NCBI GenBank assembly: GCA_025331445.1
Contig: JAIWNE010000086.1
Span: 1 to 64,000 of the forward strand
From: Blakeslea trispora
Taxonomy: Eukaryota > Mucoromycota > Mucoromycetes > Mucorales > Choanephoraceae
Length of the DNA stretch: 64,000 nucleotides
Direction of reading: 5' to 3'
Below, piece by piece: positions 46,101-57,264 of this stretch. The translations under genes and the position numbers were made by a program. Each line of letters opens with the position of its first letter. Position 1 is the first letter of the stretch. The notes beneath the pieces are model-generated. The model had not been told where the DNA came from. It searched no databases and worked only from the letters and a program-made list of their open reading frames with translations.

Positions 46101-46612
46101 ATCACAAAGCAGACAATGCAGTTTTTTAAACACGCCATGACTACATCACTTGAAAAGGATCAATAATTACACCATTTTTGAAGTTATCAGTAATGGAGAT
46201 GATTACACTAACATGAGACTTCCTTTAATCGCGTTTAATATGAAGCAAAGGTAGGCAACTCGATGGCATTATATATGTCTTTATAATCTAACATTTTATG
46301 AAAGTAGATAATGTATTAGTCTCACTGTTAAATGATTAATTTTTGATGAAGCACAATGGATCTTTGAAGCATGGTAAGGTATTGTTCCATTTCTACGATT
46401 GATTACCTGACTCACATATAAGCCTTTGAAGGTAGTATGGAGTCATTATCGTTTCTTTTTTTTTTTTATGGAGAAAAATTCTCTTTATTAAGTGACGAGG
46501 GAACTCGAGTCACAGCATTGTTTTTGGGTTATTAATTTTTTTAAAAGGCGGTATATGATGGAGAAAAGGGGAAGGGTGTAGAGAGAAGGATAAGGGGATG
46601 AAAAGAATAATA

Positions 46613-49600
46613 TTACTCGTCACAGATGTGAAGTCCCACTATTGGAAAGGGGGAAATACCTTGTCTGAGCAAAGTCTCGTTGGCATGACAGAGTAGGTCC
46701 TTTTTAGCCATGTTCACTACTGTAGTGGACAGGAAAGGAACGTTATCAAAAACAAATAGCCAATGACATCGCCAAATGGCTTGTAGAACCGATGCTATAA
46801 TAATATAAGCATCCTGCCAGTCCGAGGATGTGGATACTGGAGGAGTCTGTAGGTCAAAGAGGGCTGTTCGAAGCATCTGAGTTGAGAAGGGAGTGGAGAA
46901 GTGAGAGACCCACATTCCTTGCCAAACAAGCAATTTCTGTTCACATTCAAATAAAAAGTGCTCAATTGAGTCAATTGCCTGAGAGCAAATCGTACAGACA
47001 GGGTCTGTTATGACTGGAAGGATGCCATATAGCAATTCTCGACAAGGTATTTTACGTTGCAATATCCGGTACCATATGTTGCGGCTGGAATGCGACAAAC
47101 CAAATGACCAGAATTGGGTCCATTGTTTATCTGATAGCCGAGATGTTGAAGGGGGTAGAAGACTTGTTCTGAATTTTCTAGAGGATAGCTGAGACCATGG
47201 GTCAGTGGAACCAAAGGCCATACAAAGCAGAAAAGGTGTAGCGTCCACATTTTGATGGGTCACAGGTGTGAAGGGATGAGCACTAAGTCGGGCAAAAGCA
47301 GGCGGAGTAAAGGCCTGGATGAAGAAAGGGAGCAAGGTTATTTCATTTTTGCGTACCATCTTTAGAAATTTGCGCACTAGGTACGGGTGTGAAGTGAATT
47401 CACTTGGAGTCTTTGGCCTGAGACACTTAGTGTTTGGATCTATTGTGTACGCTGCAGAACAGGGTAGCTGTTGTAATGAGCGGGACACTTTCACATTTGG
47501 AGAGTCAATGTAGAGGGAGCCCAAGGGAATGCTCAGACATGTCTCCTGGTTAACTACAACATTTGCGAAAGTGTTAGGGAGACTATCCATGGCTCGGAAG
47601 AGTAAATAAAACGGGTTGTGATTTGATCGTAGTGCAGCAGGCCTCAATGCTGGAAACAAGAAAAGTAACCGGTAGTCTAGATATGGCCAAGAGCGATTAT
47701 CTAAGCCAGATAGAGAGACTAGATGATGGATCGCATATTGTACCAGAGCTGGTAATACAAAGGATTGACTCAGGTCCGAGTTGCTCCAAGTAGATGAATT
47801 CACGACAGGTCCAGTAAAAGACAACAGAGGATGGAGCCACCTTAGTTGGAGAGCCTGTTGCTGGTGTTTGGGATTTAAAAGGCCTAGACCCCCTTTTTTA
47901 CGAGGCAAAAACATTGTTGCGATGGATATCCTAGGAAAAATTCGCCGCATAAGGAACGTGCTCATGATAGATTCAATCTTTGTAAAGAAAGAAAATGGGA
48001 CCGTCAAAACTCGCAGAACGTGCCAAAGGCGTGAAAGGATCAAACTGTTAAGGATAGCGACCTTTCCCCGAACCGATAAGGATCTTTGAGAATGAATGCC
48101 ACACGAGCGAGAGATCTTTTCCAAAAGAGAAGTTAAATAAACATCCCTTTGAGCAGTGGTGGAACACAATGGGTAACCAAGGTAGATTAAAGGTGAGGGG
48201 GAGTGACAGTCATGAAATTGGGTAATGTAGTTTTCAGTCAAGCGACTTCGCCACATACCAGAGGTTTCAAAAGGTTTACCAGACAGAGATAAGGCTTGAG
48301 TCTTGTGAAGGTTGACCTTTGCATTGGATGCTAAGGAGTAAGTTGTCAAATGTGTCTGTAGACGAGACAGATCAGATGGATCTCTAAGGAAGCAAATGAC
48401 ATCATCTGCGTACGCCAAAAGCTTGAAAGAAGAGCAAGGACCAATGGGTCGGTTGTGTATTCTCGGCGAAGGTAGACTAACACCTTGGAGTTGGGCATCA
48501 TGTAATAAACGCCTGAGAAGAGGCTCAAAGGCAATATTGAAGAGCACAGGTGAGATAGGATCATCTTGTCTGAGGCCCCTCTGTTGCAGAACAGGGCGAG
48601 ACATGTGACCGTTGACATTCAAGTTGAGATGGGTATTGAAGAAAAGGGTAGATATGCTCTCGACAAACGCTAATGGAAAACCGAAGTGAAGCATTACTCT
48701 ACGCAGGTAGTCAGGGTGAACCCGATCGTAAGCCTTTTCCTGATCAAGGAGAAGGCCAATGGATGGGTCCCTTGTATTACGGGCATGTTCCATGATAAGC
48801 TTCATCAGCAATCCATCGTCTGCGATAAAACGGTCTCTGACAAAACCTGATTGGTATGGGTTGATAATATCACCAGCATCATCGATAATTCGGCTGTTAA
48901 GAATGCGTGTAAACACCTTGGCGTCGGTATTGATCAATGCTATAGGGCGATAATTGTGAAGTTCTGAGAGCTGTCCTTTCTTTGGGAGGAGGGAAACAAT
49001 TGTCTGTTGCCATGATGCAGGGAACACTGCATGAAGTAGTGCGTCGTTATAGACAGCAATCGCAGTGAACTGACAAACTGGATGCAAAAAGAGAAGGTGA
49101 AGGATTTCATATGGAAGACCGTCTTTGCCCGGACTACTTCGCTTGGGGCTGCGAGATACCCCCTCAATCAAGTCGTCCAAAGTTAAAGGGCTAATGAGTG
49201 AGGCTTGCTGTTCTGTTGTAAGGCGTATATTTGAAGGTACGCTTGCCAATAAACCATCAATGGCCGGTTGGTTCACAGGATCTGGAGAATAGAGGGCCTC
49301 ATAATAGAAGTAAGCTGCATCGAGCATGTCCTCTTTGGTGGTACTCACTTCTCGCGTGGCAGGGTGAATTAGCGGTGGCATCAAGTGTTTCGTTGCCCGC
49401 TGTGTGATTGTACGTTTCAAATAACCTGCCGAAAGTTCACCCAACTCGCGCCATCGAATCCCCGCTCGAAGGGCAAGTGTGTCAACATGATATTCCTGCA
49501 GAGAGCTGAGCTGTTGGTCAACGATTCGTTGTTGCGGAAGATATTGGGCAGCCAAATCTGGACGCAGGATCAACTGCTTTTGGATTTTCTGTCGTTTCTT

Positions 49601-50665
49601 TTGTAGGATATGTTCAGCTCTTTTGAGATCAAAGGCCTTCTTCCGAGAATGGGCCTGTGCTACTCGAGCAGCCACAGCCTTAAATTCCTCCCACTGTCCT
49701 TGCGCAGTGAAATACTGAGGCATAGTTGAGTAAGACTCCATCAGTGCAGAGTGAAGTTTGGTACAAAACTGTGCATCCAGTGCAAGCTTTGGGTGGGCTT
49801 TCCAGTGACCTTTCCCTGTGCTTTTTGTAGAGTCTGCTGAAGAATTGGAAACCCATTGTATTGTCGAACGTAAAAGGAAGTGATCAGTCCAAGCAGGATT
49901 GATGTATGTGACACTGCCATGAGTTCGACAGGAGGCTATGTCCTTCGAAAGGAAAATATAATCGATACATGACTGTTGGGATCCTCTACAAAACGTAGGT
50001 TGAGATGTAAGGCCATTAGGTGTAATACCATTTTGAAAATTATCCGAAATAAACTTAACCCAGTCGGAAGGAGCCTGACGGCGACGACGGGAGTTGGATA
50101 AAAAGGAAGGAGAGTGCAAGTAGTTAAAGTCACCCAGCAATATATGTCTGGCTGCATTAGGTAACGTTGGATTGGTAGGAGAGAGCAATCGTAGTAAGTT
50201 GGATAGGAAGGGCGAACGGAATCGCCGAGAGGCAGGGGCATAAACCACAGTAATAAATACCCGGTCAAAGAGGTCTGTGGAGTGAGAGAGCATGACGTTC
50301 ATCCAACGGCCACAATCGCTCTTAATCACGTTTGAAATAGAAATATCTGGGTTGAAGGATACAATACCACAATGTTCTGTCCAAAAACTTTGGTGACATT
50401 GGAATTGCATGTGAAAAGTTGTTTCAGTTAGTGCACAATTGACGTGAGTTTCTTGTAGAGTTAATATATCTACAGAGGTTGTACGGAGGTAGCGAATGAA
50501 GTGTTTGCGAACTTGGGTGTCTCCGGTCTTACGGAGACCTCGACAGTTAATGGTCCCAATGTTGAGTTTAAAGGACTTAGGTCCAGAATTAACAATGGTA
50601 GGTGGATTAGAGTCTTCAACAATAGGTGACTGTGAAGAAGATGGTGAGTGTAAGGATGTAATCAT
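46613..50665 (-). CDS. L1-like ORF2: endonuclease and reverse transcriptase
   Basis: 1350 residues. AP endonuclease at about 35-270 (IGTINCRGLRK, LTLQETHVN at 71-74, LLGDFNYLHS at 178-181, WTDHFLL at 260). RT at about 500-800 (LLPKKGQLSELHNYRPIALIN, GLLLDQEKAYDRV near 640, FKLLAYADDVICFL with YADD near 752). The C-terminus carries a Cys-His motif (CTICSQAIDSIEHFLFEC). The usual RQGDPLSP block reads RQDDPISP, a Gly to Asp change that could matter. Length and order match L1/Tx1-type ORF2. The protein nicks DNA and copies its own RNA at the target. No break is seen. Confidence 0.93.
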   Translation of the reverse strand: MITSLHSPSSSQSPIVEDSNPPTIVNSGPKSFKLNIGTINCRGLRKTGDTQVRKHFIRYLRTTSVDILTLQETHVNCALTETTFHMQFQCHQSFWTEHCGIVSFNPDISISNVIKSDCGRWMNVMLSHSTDLFDRVFITVVYAPASRRFRSPFLSNLLRLLSPTNPTLPNAARHILLGDFNYLHSPSFLSNSRRRRQAPSDWVKFISDNFQNGITPNGLTSQPTFCRGSQQSCIDYIFLSKDIASCRTHGSVTYINPAWTDHFLLRSTIQWVSNSSADSTKSTGKGHWKAHPKLALDAQFCTKLHSALMESYSTMPQYFTAQGQWEEFKAVAARVAQAHSRKKAFDLKRAEHILQKKRQKIQKQLILRPDLAAQYLPQQRIVDQQLSSLQEYHVDTLALRAGIRWRELGELSAGYLKRTITQRATKHLMPPLIHPATREVSTTKEDMLDAAYFYYEALYSPDPVNQPAIDGLLASVPSNIRLTTEQQASLISPLTLDDLIEGVSRSPKRSSPGKDGLPYEILHLLFLHPVCQFTAIAVYNDALLHAVFPASWQQTIVSLLPKKGQLSELHNYRPIALINTDAKVFTRILNSRIIDDAGDIINPYQSGFVRDRFIADDGLLMKLIMEHARNTRDPSIGLLLDQEKAYDRVHPDYLRRVMLHFGFPLAFVESISTLFFNTHLNLNVNGHMSRPVLQQRGLRQDDPISPVLFNIAFEPLLRRLLHDAQLQGVSLPSPRIHNRPIGPCSSFKLLAYADDVICFLRDPSDLSRLQTHLTTYSLASNAKVNLHKTQALSLSGKPFETSGMWRSRLTENYITQFHDCHSPSPLIYLGYPLCSTTAQRDVYLTSLLEKISRSCGIHSQRSLSVRGKVAILNSLILSRLWHVLRVLTVPFSFFTKIESIMSTFLMRRIFPRISIATMFLPRKKGGLGLLNPKHQQQALQLRWLHPLLSFTGPVVNSSTWSNSDLSQSFVLPALVQYAIHHLVSLSGLDNRSWPYLDYRLLFLFPALRPAALRSNHNPFYLLFRAMDSLPNTFANVVVNQETCLSIPLGSLYIDSPNVKVSRSLQQLPCSAAYTIDPNTKCLRPKTPSEFTSHPYLVRKFLKMVRKNEITLLPFFIQAFTPPAFARLSAHPFTPVTHQNVDATPFLLCMAFGSTDPWSQLSSRKFRTSLLPPSTSRLSDKQWTQFWSFGLSHSSRNIWYRILQRKIPCRELLYGILPVITDPVCTICSQAIDSIEHFLFECEQKLLVWQGMWVSHFSTPFSTQMLRTALFDLQTPPVSTSSDWQDAYIIIASVLQAIWRCHWLFVFDNVPFLSTTVVNMAKKDLLCHANETLLRQGISPFPIVGLHICDE

Positions 50666-50756
50666 AGATAGATATATTTTTTTTGGTTTGTTTTTTGGTG
50701 TTGTCTAGTGTTTTTGGACTTTTTCAGATTTTCTAGAGATGGGAAGATATTGGGTA

Positions 50757-52214
50757 TTAATGACGGTCAGAAAAGGTATCTGATCGTTCTATCCCTGTCT
50801 GATTATCATCGTCAGACGTTTCCATCGCATTTAAGCTCTTAAGGTTGTTCTTATTTAGAGGGCATTGGGTGTGGTTAGTCTTACGATGACTAAGGCTACC
50901 ACACTTGCATGGCTTTGGATTTTTGGTGAATAACACAAAATCGTCCATTTGTTTAGATTGTTGGCTAGTATTCCTAGTTGATTTACAGATCTGTATATCC
51001 GAAGGAGTCTCTGCATTCTTCGTAGCTGCATTATCACTCTGAACTGTTTGCTCTGGATTTTCGACGCTAGAGGTAAGTGTTACCGCAGCTTCAGGCAACT
51101 CAGGTTCAGAAGTTGGTTCAGGGGAGGAAGGTGGAGTGGTTACCGATGGCTCGTTGACAACAGGTGTCGAGTGACTTGTAGCGTTCTTTGGTTTGATGAC
51201 AGGATGATCCTCTCTGCGACGTTTGCTAGAGGTGGTGTCATCGGTTCTGGTTCTAAAGCAGTTGCGGGCAATATGGCCACTATTGCCACATTGATAGCAA
51301 CGACGCTTTTCTGAAGGTGCTTTTGTACAATCTTTGCGATAGTGGGTCGACTCTTTGCAATAAACACAGTGCGTGCCCATTTTTGTCCAGGTACCCAGAC
51401 AGAAAGTCGTAGCCTCACCTTCCAGTTGTATCTTATACGTCAGGGGTTCGTAAGTCTTATCTCTGGCAGATGATCTTTCGAGAAAAACATGACCATTGCC
51501 TGTGAACCATCGTCCAGACAGGTCGTCCAGATACAAGGTCATTTCTCGAACAATTCCATAGCGACTCAGATTGCTCAACAGAGAATCCTTCAAATATTGT
51601 CTATCCCACATAGGGAGTTTGCTCAAGTTCACTTTAAGCAATGCCCGGTCAGGGTGGATTGCTGGTGAAGCGTGAAAAGTTTTTCCATCAATAGTGATAG
51701 GTTGACTGATAGCTTGATTACAAGCATCTTGAGATGATAATGCTATTTCAATAAAATAACCTAACTGATCCTCTGACATTGTCAGACCAATGCCTACGCC
51801 AGTAGGGAATTGATCACTCAATTTAACGAACAACTCTGATCTAAGATGAGCGAAGTTCTTAGGAACGTGATAAAAAACAGAAAAATCTGAAGTTCCAGTT
51901 TTATGAACTACTTGGTGGGTAGTATCGTTTTGTTTGCTTTTAACGGCTGAAGAACGGTATAAAACCTCTTCATTACGGTTTCGAGATGCTGCTGTGGCAG
52001 CGTAACTCAACATGCGTGGCTTAGCAGAAGCTGATGAGGAAGATACTAAAGACGGCAAGGAAGAAGAAGGAGAGGGCGGTAGAGGCGGTGAAGGCGGTTG
52101 AGAAGAAGGAAAAGGCGGTTGAGAAGAAGGAAGAGGCGGAAAGGACTCATTTGGAAGAGGATTGGGGCTGTCTGGTGGCAACGACCCAAAAATGTTCTGG
52201 AGCGGAGGAACCAT
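50757..52214 (-). CDS. L1-like ORF1, RNA-binding with CCHC knuckles
   Basis: 485 residues. The N-terminus is Pro/Ser-rich with repeated SQPPFPSSQPP (residues about 20-55). A central domain of about 150 residues has an RRM-like hydrophobic pattern. Then come two knuckles, CVYCKESTHYRKDC and CYQCGNSGHIARNC (residues about 285-320), a Ser/Thr/Pro/Glu-rich tail and a third Cys-His cluster (CKCGSLSHRKTNHTQC). It is the nucleic-acid chaperone partner of ORF2, 91 bases upstream of it on the same strand. Confidence 0.9.
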   Translation of the reverse strand: MVPPLQNIFGSLPPDSPNPLPNESFPPLPSSQPPFPSSQPPSPPLPPSPSSSLPSLVSSSSASAKPRMLSYAATAASRNRNEEVLYRSSAVKSKQNDTTHQVVHKTGTSDFSVFYHVPKNFAHLRSELFVKLSDQFPTGVGIGLTMSEDQLGYFIEIALSSQDACNQAISQPITIDGKTFHASPAIHPDRALLKVNLSKLPMWDRQYLKDSLLSNLSRYGIVREMTLYLDDLSGRWFTGNGHVFLERSSARDKTYEPLTYKIQLEGEATTFCLGTWTKMGTHCVYCKESTHYRKDCTKAPSEKRRCYQCGNSGHIARNCFRTRTDDTTSSKRRREDHPVIKPKNATSHSTPVVNEPSVTTPPSSPEPTSEPELPEAAVTLTSSVENPEQTVQSDNAATKNAETPSDIQICKSTRNTSQQSKQMDDFVLFTKNPKPCKCGSLSHRKTNHTQCPLNKNNLKSLNAMETSDDDNQTGIERSDTFSDRH

Positions 52215-52569
52215 GTCATTATCATTTCTGATTGAATCAATCTAAACATTCGGAATGCACCTTCAACTTATAGTGACTGCTTTTATCACTTCAGTTTATT
52301 GAAGACAATACTTTCACTCTCCAAACAACAATACTCAGCCGAATTTACATCTGATTTACTAGAGATCAATCCTATAAATGACAAAATGGAATCAGGAGGT
52401 AAAGTTATCAGTAAAAGTTGGGAGTTTTGTTCAAAGAAAGATGCCATCATTGTCAACATCATTTCCGGTGAAAGAATCAATTCAAGTTACATATCAACGG
52501 CACTTTGGATGATCAAAGGTTCTTCAGAGAGTATCATATTTTTTGAAGGTAAGCATCTATGAGACGGAT

Positions 52570-53326
52570 TGCATTGGAAGCTAGTTGGACTATTTTTTTC
52601 ATCATTTTGGAAATAAAAACGTATTATGATGGATCTATCTGAAAAGCGAGTGTTAGATTGTTGCTAGCATTGACCGAAAATGTTGATGATTGTTGCTGAT
52701 ACTTTATTACGATAAACATGTACAACTATCGATTGTCTTGATAAAAGAAGAGAATGGATCACTCTTTTAAAGTCTACAATTGATCTCTCTATTCCTTTCC
52801 ACTGACTTCTCAACAAGTGATTCTATTTCACCATTAAGTCCAATATCTATTTCAAAGGCTTTGTAACAGTTTGTTTATACTGTTGATTCGCTTAGTTTCA
52901 AGATTGAATTCTAATATATGACACCAACAGTTCTTAAAAAAGGCTATCAAACATTTCGCCCTTATTTAGTGAGAGTCCTTAGCCGAAGATAAAATAGAAA
53001 TTAGGTAGGAATTGGAATCAGTTCTCTTTTTATTTTATTTTTTCCTTTTGACTACCTTTTAGTTTACATATATTTCTTTCTTCCTTTTCAGACGTCTCTC
53101 TAACTTGCCATTTCTAGTCTCACACCTGTATCAGACTTTTCCATCTTATTTATGCTTCATTTTCGCCCATGAATGGCAACTTGCCTCAGTCCATCCTATA
53201 TAATCTCACTTTATATAGAGATGATAGCAGTTTTTTTTATTTATTTAACTCTTAGAATCTCTGTTATTCATTTTACCAAATATTTTTGTTAAGGGACACT
53301 TACAGCAACATGGAGTCCTTCTCCAT
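52570..53326. other. No gene seen
   Basis: AT-rich sequence belonging to repeat copy 2. Segment 52940-53010 is alignable with 4620-4690. No supported frame. Confidence 0.4.
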
Positions 53327-54118
53327 GTGCTCATGTTGCTTCGGTGATGGTGATGAGAGATCTCAAGATCGACATTCAGTCACGATCGTAACTTTCTTGT
53401 ACTACTATCTTAGAAATTAAAATTATGAATAGCGAACACCTTCTCTCAACATTATTGTTTTATTTTACTACCTTTTTATACACTTCTTTAGCTTTCCACA
53501 CCTTGTTATGATTACACAAAAAATTAAAAATTGGCTCCTTAACCTTTGGCTTTATAACTTTAACGGCTTATGCTTCTTTTTCTTCTCTTTTGGCCTGTGA
53601 CCTTTTTTTCACGATATATCTGAGCTAGTCTCAAGAAATTACCTTCCTTTTACTTATTCTTTACCTTTTAAATAAATTTGCGTATATACTCTCTATTTTT
53701 TTGCACAGATTGTTTTACCTCACTTGGCCTATCCCCCCATTTACCATTTTTGTACATATTTTCTGCATAAAATCTGAAATCGAACCCCCCATTTGATTGT
53801 CTCTTCCTTTTCGCTGCTATTTTTTTTCCCTTTTCAGTCAAATCTCTTTCTCACAGATTATTTTTCTTGGTCTTTTTATTTATAATATGGTCTTTGACAT
53901 GTAAAAAAAACCGAGATCAACTCAACTCCTCTGATCAGCTTCAAACTTGAAAACTAACCTCCCATTACCCTCTATATCACACTTCAACAAAAAAACCTTC
54001 CCTTTCATCATTTATTCTCTCTGTATAGCTAATCTTTAAAAGCAAAGTGAGTCTAAACTCACTTATTTTATCCTAGCCTCAAATGCTGAGTTTTTTAAAA
54101 CTTTTCTGCGCTGTGGTG

Positions 54119-54975
54119 TTGACCTTTCTCCACTATACCTCAGCCAAAAATTTGAAAACCGCCAAACTTTGAGACCTTACTACACAAAAGTTTTGCAGAG
54201 GAAAAAAAACTGAGGCGATAAACTAGTTTAGAAAAGATCAAAGAACAATGCTATCGCTTGAGAATTGTATTTTATTTAGTTTGGGATGCTGTGAAAGACT
54301 TCAAAGTTTTGACAAAATGTAGGAGCTTTAAGTTTGGTAGCACTGTATCATCTTTTTATCTCATTTTAACTAACTTTTCTTTTCTTTTCACTTTTAGCTC
54401 TTCTTAAGGTTTGTTACCTAAACAACGTGGTGCTCATTACATAACAATCGTTCCTCTCTTTGGTTCTATTTGTCATTGACTTTGACTCGTTACTGGCAAA
54501 ATACTATTTACGACCTGTAACAATGGTATTATTGACTCTGACTTGTTACTGACAAAATACTACTTACGTCCTGCAACAATATGTATCAGGACCTTGGGTC
54601 ACAAAAAATTATTTTGTCACAAAAATTAAGCACTGTGTAACAAAATTTCTCGTCACAATTTTTTATAGGTATTTCGTCGGTATCAGACTTCTTTACTAGT
54701 AAAAAAAGTATTGTGGCATAGGTATCTTACCTTTTGTCACAACACCTATCTTATTATGTAAGTAAAATGATTTCGGACCGGAATCTCAGTGCTCTCTCAA
54801 AACCAAAATTCATGCATTTAAGACATGTCAATGTAAACTAGCAATTTTTTAAAAAGACAGTATTGCTTTTGTACATGAATAAACGTATTATGTCTAGGTT
54901 AATATTTATTAATTTTGATTATTCTAAAGATATAAGAAAAGAGAAAGAGAAAGAAAAGAACAAAGAGTAAAAGAA
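54119..54975. other. Noncoding stretch with a short tandem duplication
   Basis: Two diverged copies of a 56 bp unit lie at about 54475-54530 and 54531-54586 (ATTGACT.TGACT.GTTACTG.CAAAATACTA). Around 54600-54740 several GTCACAA/TTGTCAC elements alternate. No gene. It lies just downstream of the Crypton stop. Confidence 0.5.
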
Positions 54976-57264
54976 TCATTTTAGGACATCATGAAGCTTA
55001 TTAAGAGAAAGCTTCTCCGATACACGTTTTTCTTCTAATTGCTTCACTGCATCTTGCTCTGCCATGCCCTCACTAACAAGCTCTCTAATTTTGTTGATGA
55101 TGATGATGCGTCTTAAATACATCTTGCGCTCTAAAGATCAAACTTTGTTATTAGAATTTTTGTAAATGAATTTCAATTGATAGTGTTCCTTACCTTTTTC
55201 GTCTCTTCTCCAACTCGCCTTGTAAAGTCTATTGAGCTCATCAATAGAAGGAGTCCCTTCTAATCCAACTGTAAACTCCAGCCAAAGGTCAGGCACGGTT
55301 TTGACCCAGCGCTTCATGGTGTACTTGACTGGCTCAGCATTGGCAGTGTTGGTCTCAGGAATTAAATCAGGTTCACCAGTTGAGTTGCTGTTGTTGGCAT
55401 TTACCAGTTCTTCTTCATCTACTATTACTTCACTGTTGACTCTTGGGCCGTTCACAAAGTAAGCGCATGCAGACTTCAGCTGATCAAAGCTTGTTGCAAT
55501 GTTTCGCATTGAAGCGTTGATTGCTGATAAGTTGTTGTCGTTGGAAGTGCTGCTGCTATTGATGATCGACCTGGTTGCTTGAGAGTTCATATGGTTGACA
55601 ATTGTTGACACTGAATCCAACTTCATGTTCATGTTGTTCAACACAACTTCAATTTCAGGAACTATTTCCTTCAACTTCATCTCTTGAGGGGAATCTTGTT
55701 CGCGACAGGTAGTAAGCAGCAAGGTTTCGAATTCCAGAAAGAGAGGGTCACTGAACAAAGGGTTTTGGAACATAGGATGTGTTGGGTAATCAATCTTTAG
55801 AAAAACTGGATCCTGTAAAAAGATTACTCTCAATTTCTTCAATAGCAAGAGAAAGCCTTGACCACAGATGGTTTTGGGGTATGTTGAAGAAGAGAGCTCT
55901 TCGGATCCTTCTGTATATCCTGATTCAACTCTTGACAAAATTCGATCTACCAATGGAAAGACCTTTGCTTGCAAATCATCCGAAGGAGTCACTGACGCTC
56001 TTGGCAACCAGAATTGTCCACCAGCAGCAGGAAAACCGTTGATGACTCGAATGGACTGTCTAGGCAGGCTTGTCAAATAGTTGTTCTCCATACTCTGAGC
56101 ATTCCATCTTCCATGTCTTCGCAATTGGTCTTCACTTGCACCAGCAATTTCCGCATGACGGGCGCCACAACCACGACCAGCATGCGTCTTCTTCTGACTG
56201 TTAATACCACAAGCATCGAAAGCTTTGCAGACTGACTTGTACTGAGTTGAGTAGTCGATTTCATGTGTAACGCCTTTGTTTCCTTTGAGAACCTTGATGT
56301 CAAACCACAGTTCGTTTCTTGACAGATCAGGAAAGTCCTCATTCATTATCTGCCATCGGTAAAAGAAATAAAAGGCAAAAGCACCGAAAGCACAGATCTT
56401 GTAATCCTTGTGGCGGATAGTTGCAGCATATTCTGATCTACCAGTATGATTTGTTTTGCCTTCTCTCATTAGAAGAACAAGAGCTGGACATTCAGAGTAG
56501 CCTTCGTCTTTAAAATCAAGTGTGAACAAGTCGGTCAAGTCCATTCTTCTAGTACTCTCTCCACGCAAAAGCATCATGTGTTGCATCAAGAACACCAATC
56601 AATCTCTCATCATGCTTTCAGTTGCACTGGTAAAATAGTACATAGAGATCCGGATCAATTCGTCTGGTGTATATCCATCTTGAAGAGTACCGGCTCCATG
56701 ATCTTCGTATAAGTTTCTCATTCGATCTGCTTCTTGTTGTCTCAACGCACGCAAGTAAGTCTTGAGAAGAGAGCCACGAGGATTTTCGAAGTTGATGAGA
56801 CCTACTGAAGTGGACTTTTGAACAGCATAGAGATCGACAACTGCTTTGACATACTGATCAATGGATGACATGCTGAGTGGATAGGGTTTACCATTGGCTT
56901 GAAGTTCACCCCTTTGAGTACGTCTGGTGTTTCCTTCTCTTACAACAACTTCTTTCAAAAAGTCAATGATCTTTTCTTCGGTAACATAGATGCCACTGAC
57001 ATATTGCTTTCTATTACAGAATTGCTAAATGCATGATGTTAGTTGAGACAAATTTATGCAGATTTACTGATTCAGTAATTTAAATCTTACAATGAATTTC
57101 GACTGTCTTTGATCATAAGCTTTCTTGGTATTGCTGCATCGAGTTTCAGCTTGCAATTGAAGAACAGAAGCTACTGTCTCATTACGACGCAAAGCTTCGT
57201 TGGCTTGTGCCTGATACACAGAATAAGGAGATGATGAGTTTTGGTTTTGAGAGTTGTTAGACAT
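54976..57264 (-). pseudogene. Crypton-type tyrosine recombinase with GCR1-like C-terminal domain
   Basis: Exons 57264-57091, 57024-55194 and 55130-54976, with introns of 66 and 63 nt (GTAAGA..TAG, GTAAGG..TAG) and consistent phases; 719 residue positions. An N-terminal helical SAM-like region is followed by the recombinase: LLRGESTRR (Arg), KKTHAGRGCGARHAE (HxxR), LRRHGRWN and NNYLTSLPR (Tyr). A Ser/Asn-rich spacer leads to a GCR1-like DNA-binding end (KRWVKTVPDLWLEFTVGL, YLRRIIII), part of which lies in exon 3. The only defect is an in-frame TGA at 56599-56601, after ..TSATESMMRD, where Trp would fit. Cryptons move by recombination without terminal inverted repeats, and no ends were identified. 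Start chosen at ATG 57264. Confidence 0.85.

Larger units (their letters stand above)
46457..52214 (-). mobile_element. L1-like non-LTR retrotransposon, both ORFs open
   Basis: 5758 bp on the minus strand. It ends in a poly(A) stretch (plus poly(T) 46457-46467) after AATAAA, and is flanked by a 15 bp direct repeat with one mismatch (GTCATTATCGTTTCT at 46442-46456, GTCATTATCATTTCT at 52215-52229). ORF1 (485 codons) and ORF2 (1350 codons) are uninterrupted, separated by about 90 bases. The ORF1 start codon is the first three bases of the element, so the 5' leader is either absent or lost by truncation. Confidence 0.93.
46180..52556 (+). pseudogene. Candidate spliced gene split by the LINE insertion
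   Basis: Before the LINE, 46165-46240 can be read as NYTIFEVISNGDDYTNMRLP..KQR up to a GTAGGC donor. After it, 52299-52554 reads as an open exon of about 85 residues (SAEFTSDLLEINPIND, SKSWEFCSKKDAIIV, STALWMIKGSSESIIFF) ending at GTAAGC. Nothing identifies the protein, and the link between the two parts is a guess based on their position in the same repeat. Confidence 0.25.
45314..54118. repeat. Repeat copy 2, interrupted by an L1-like LINE
   Basis: The left block 45314-45370 and right block 53327-53490 match copy 1 at the left of the window, and the right end TGCGCTGTGGTG at 54118 matches CTTGCGCTGTAGTG at 5800. Removing the LINE makes the two blocks about 2.2 kb apart, against about 2.6 kb in copy 1. 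Coding content is uncertain. Confidence 0.5.

Noticed and set aside
53340..53395. Possible C/D-box snoRNA (GTGATGA followed by CTGA-like elements)
   Set aside because: The boxes are not at snoRNA spacing, there is no terminal stem, and the matching block at 4999 lacks a proper C box.
55232..56235. Several 70-90 codon frames antisense to the Crypton gene
   Set aside because: Shadows of the coding strand without motifs.
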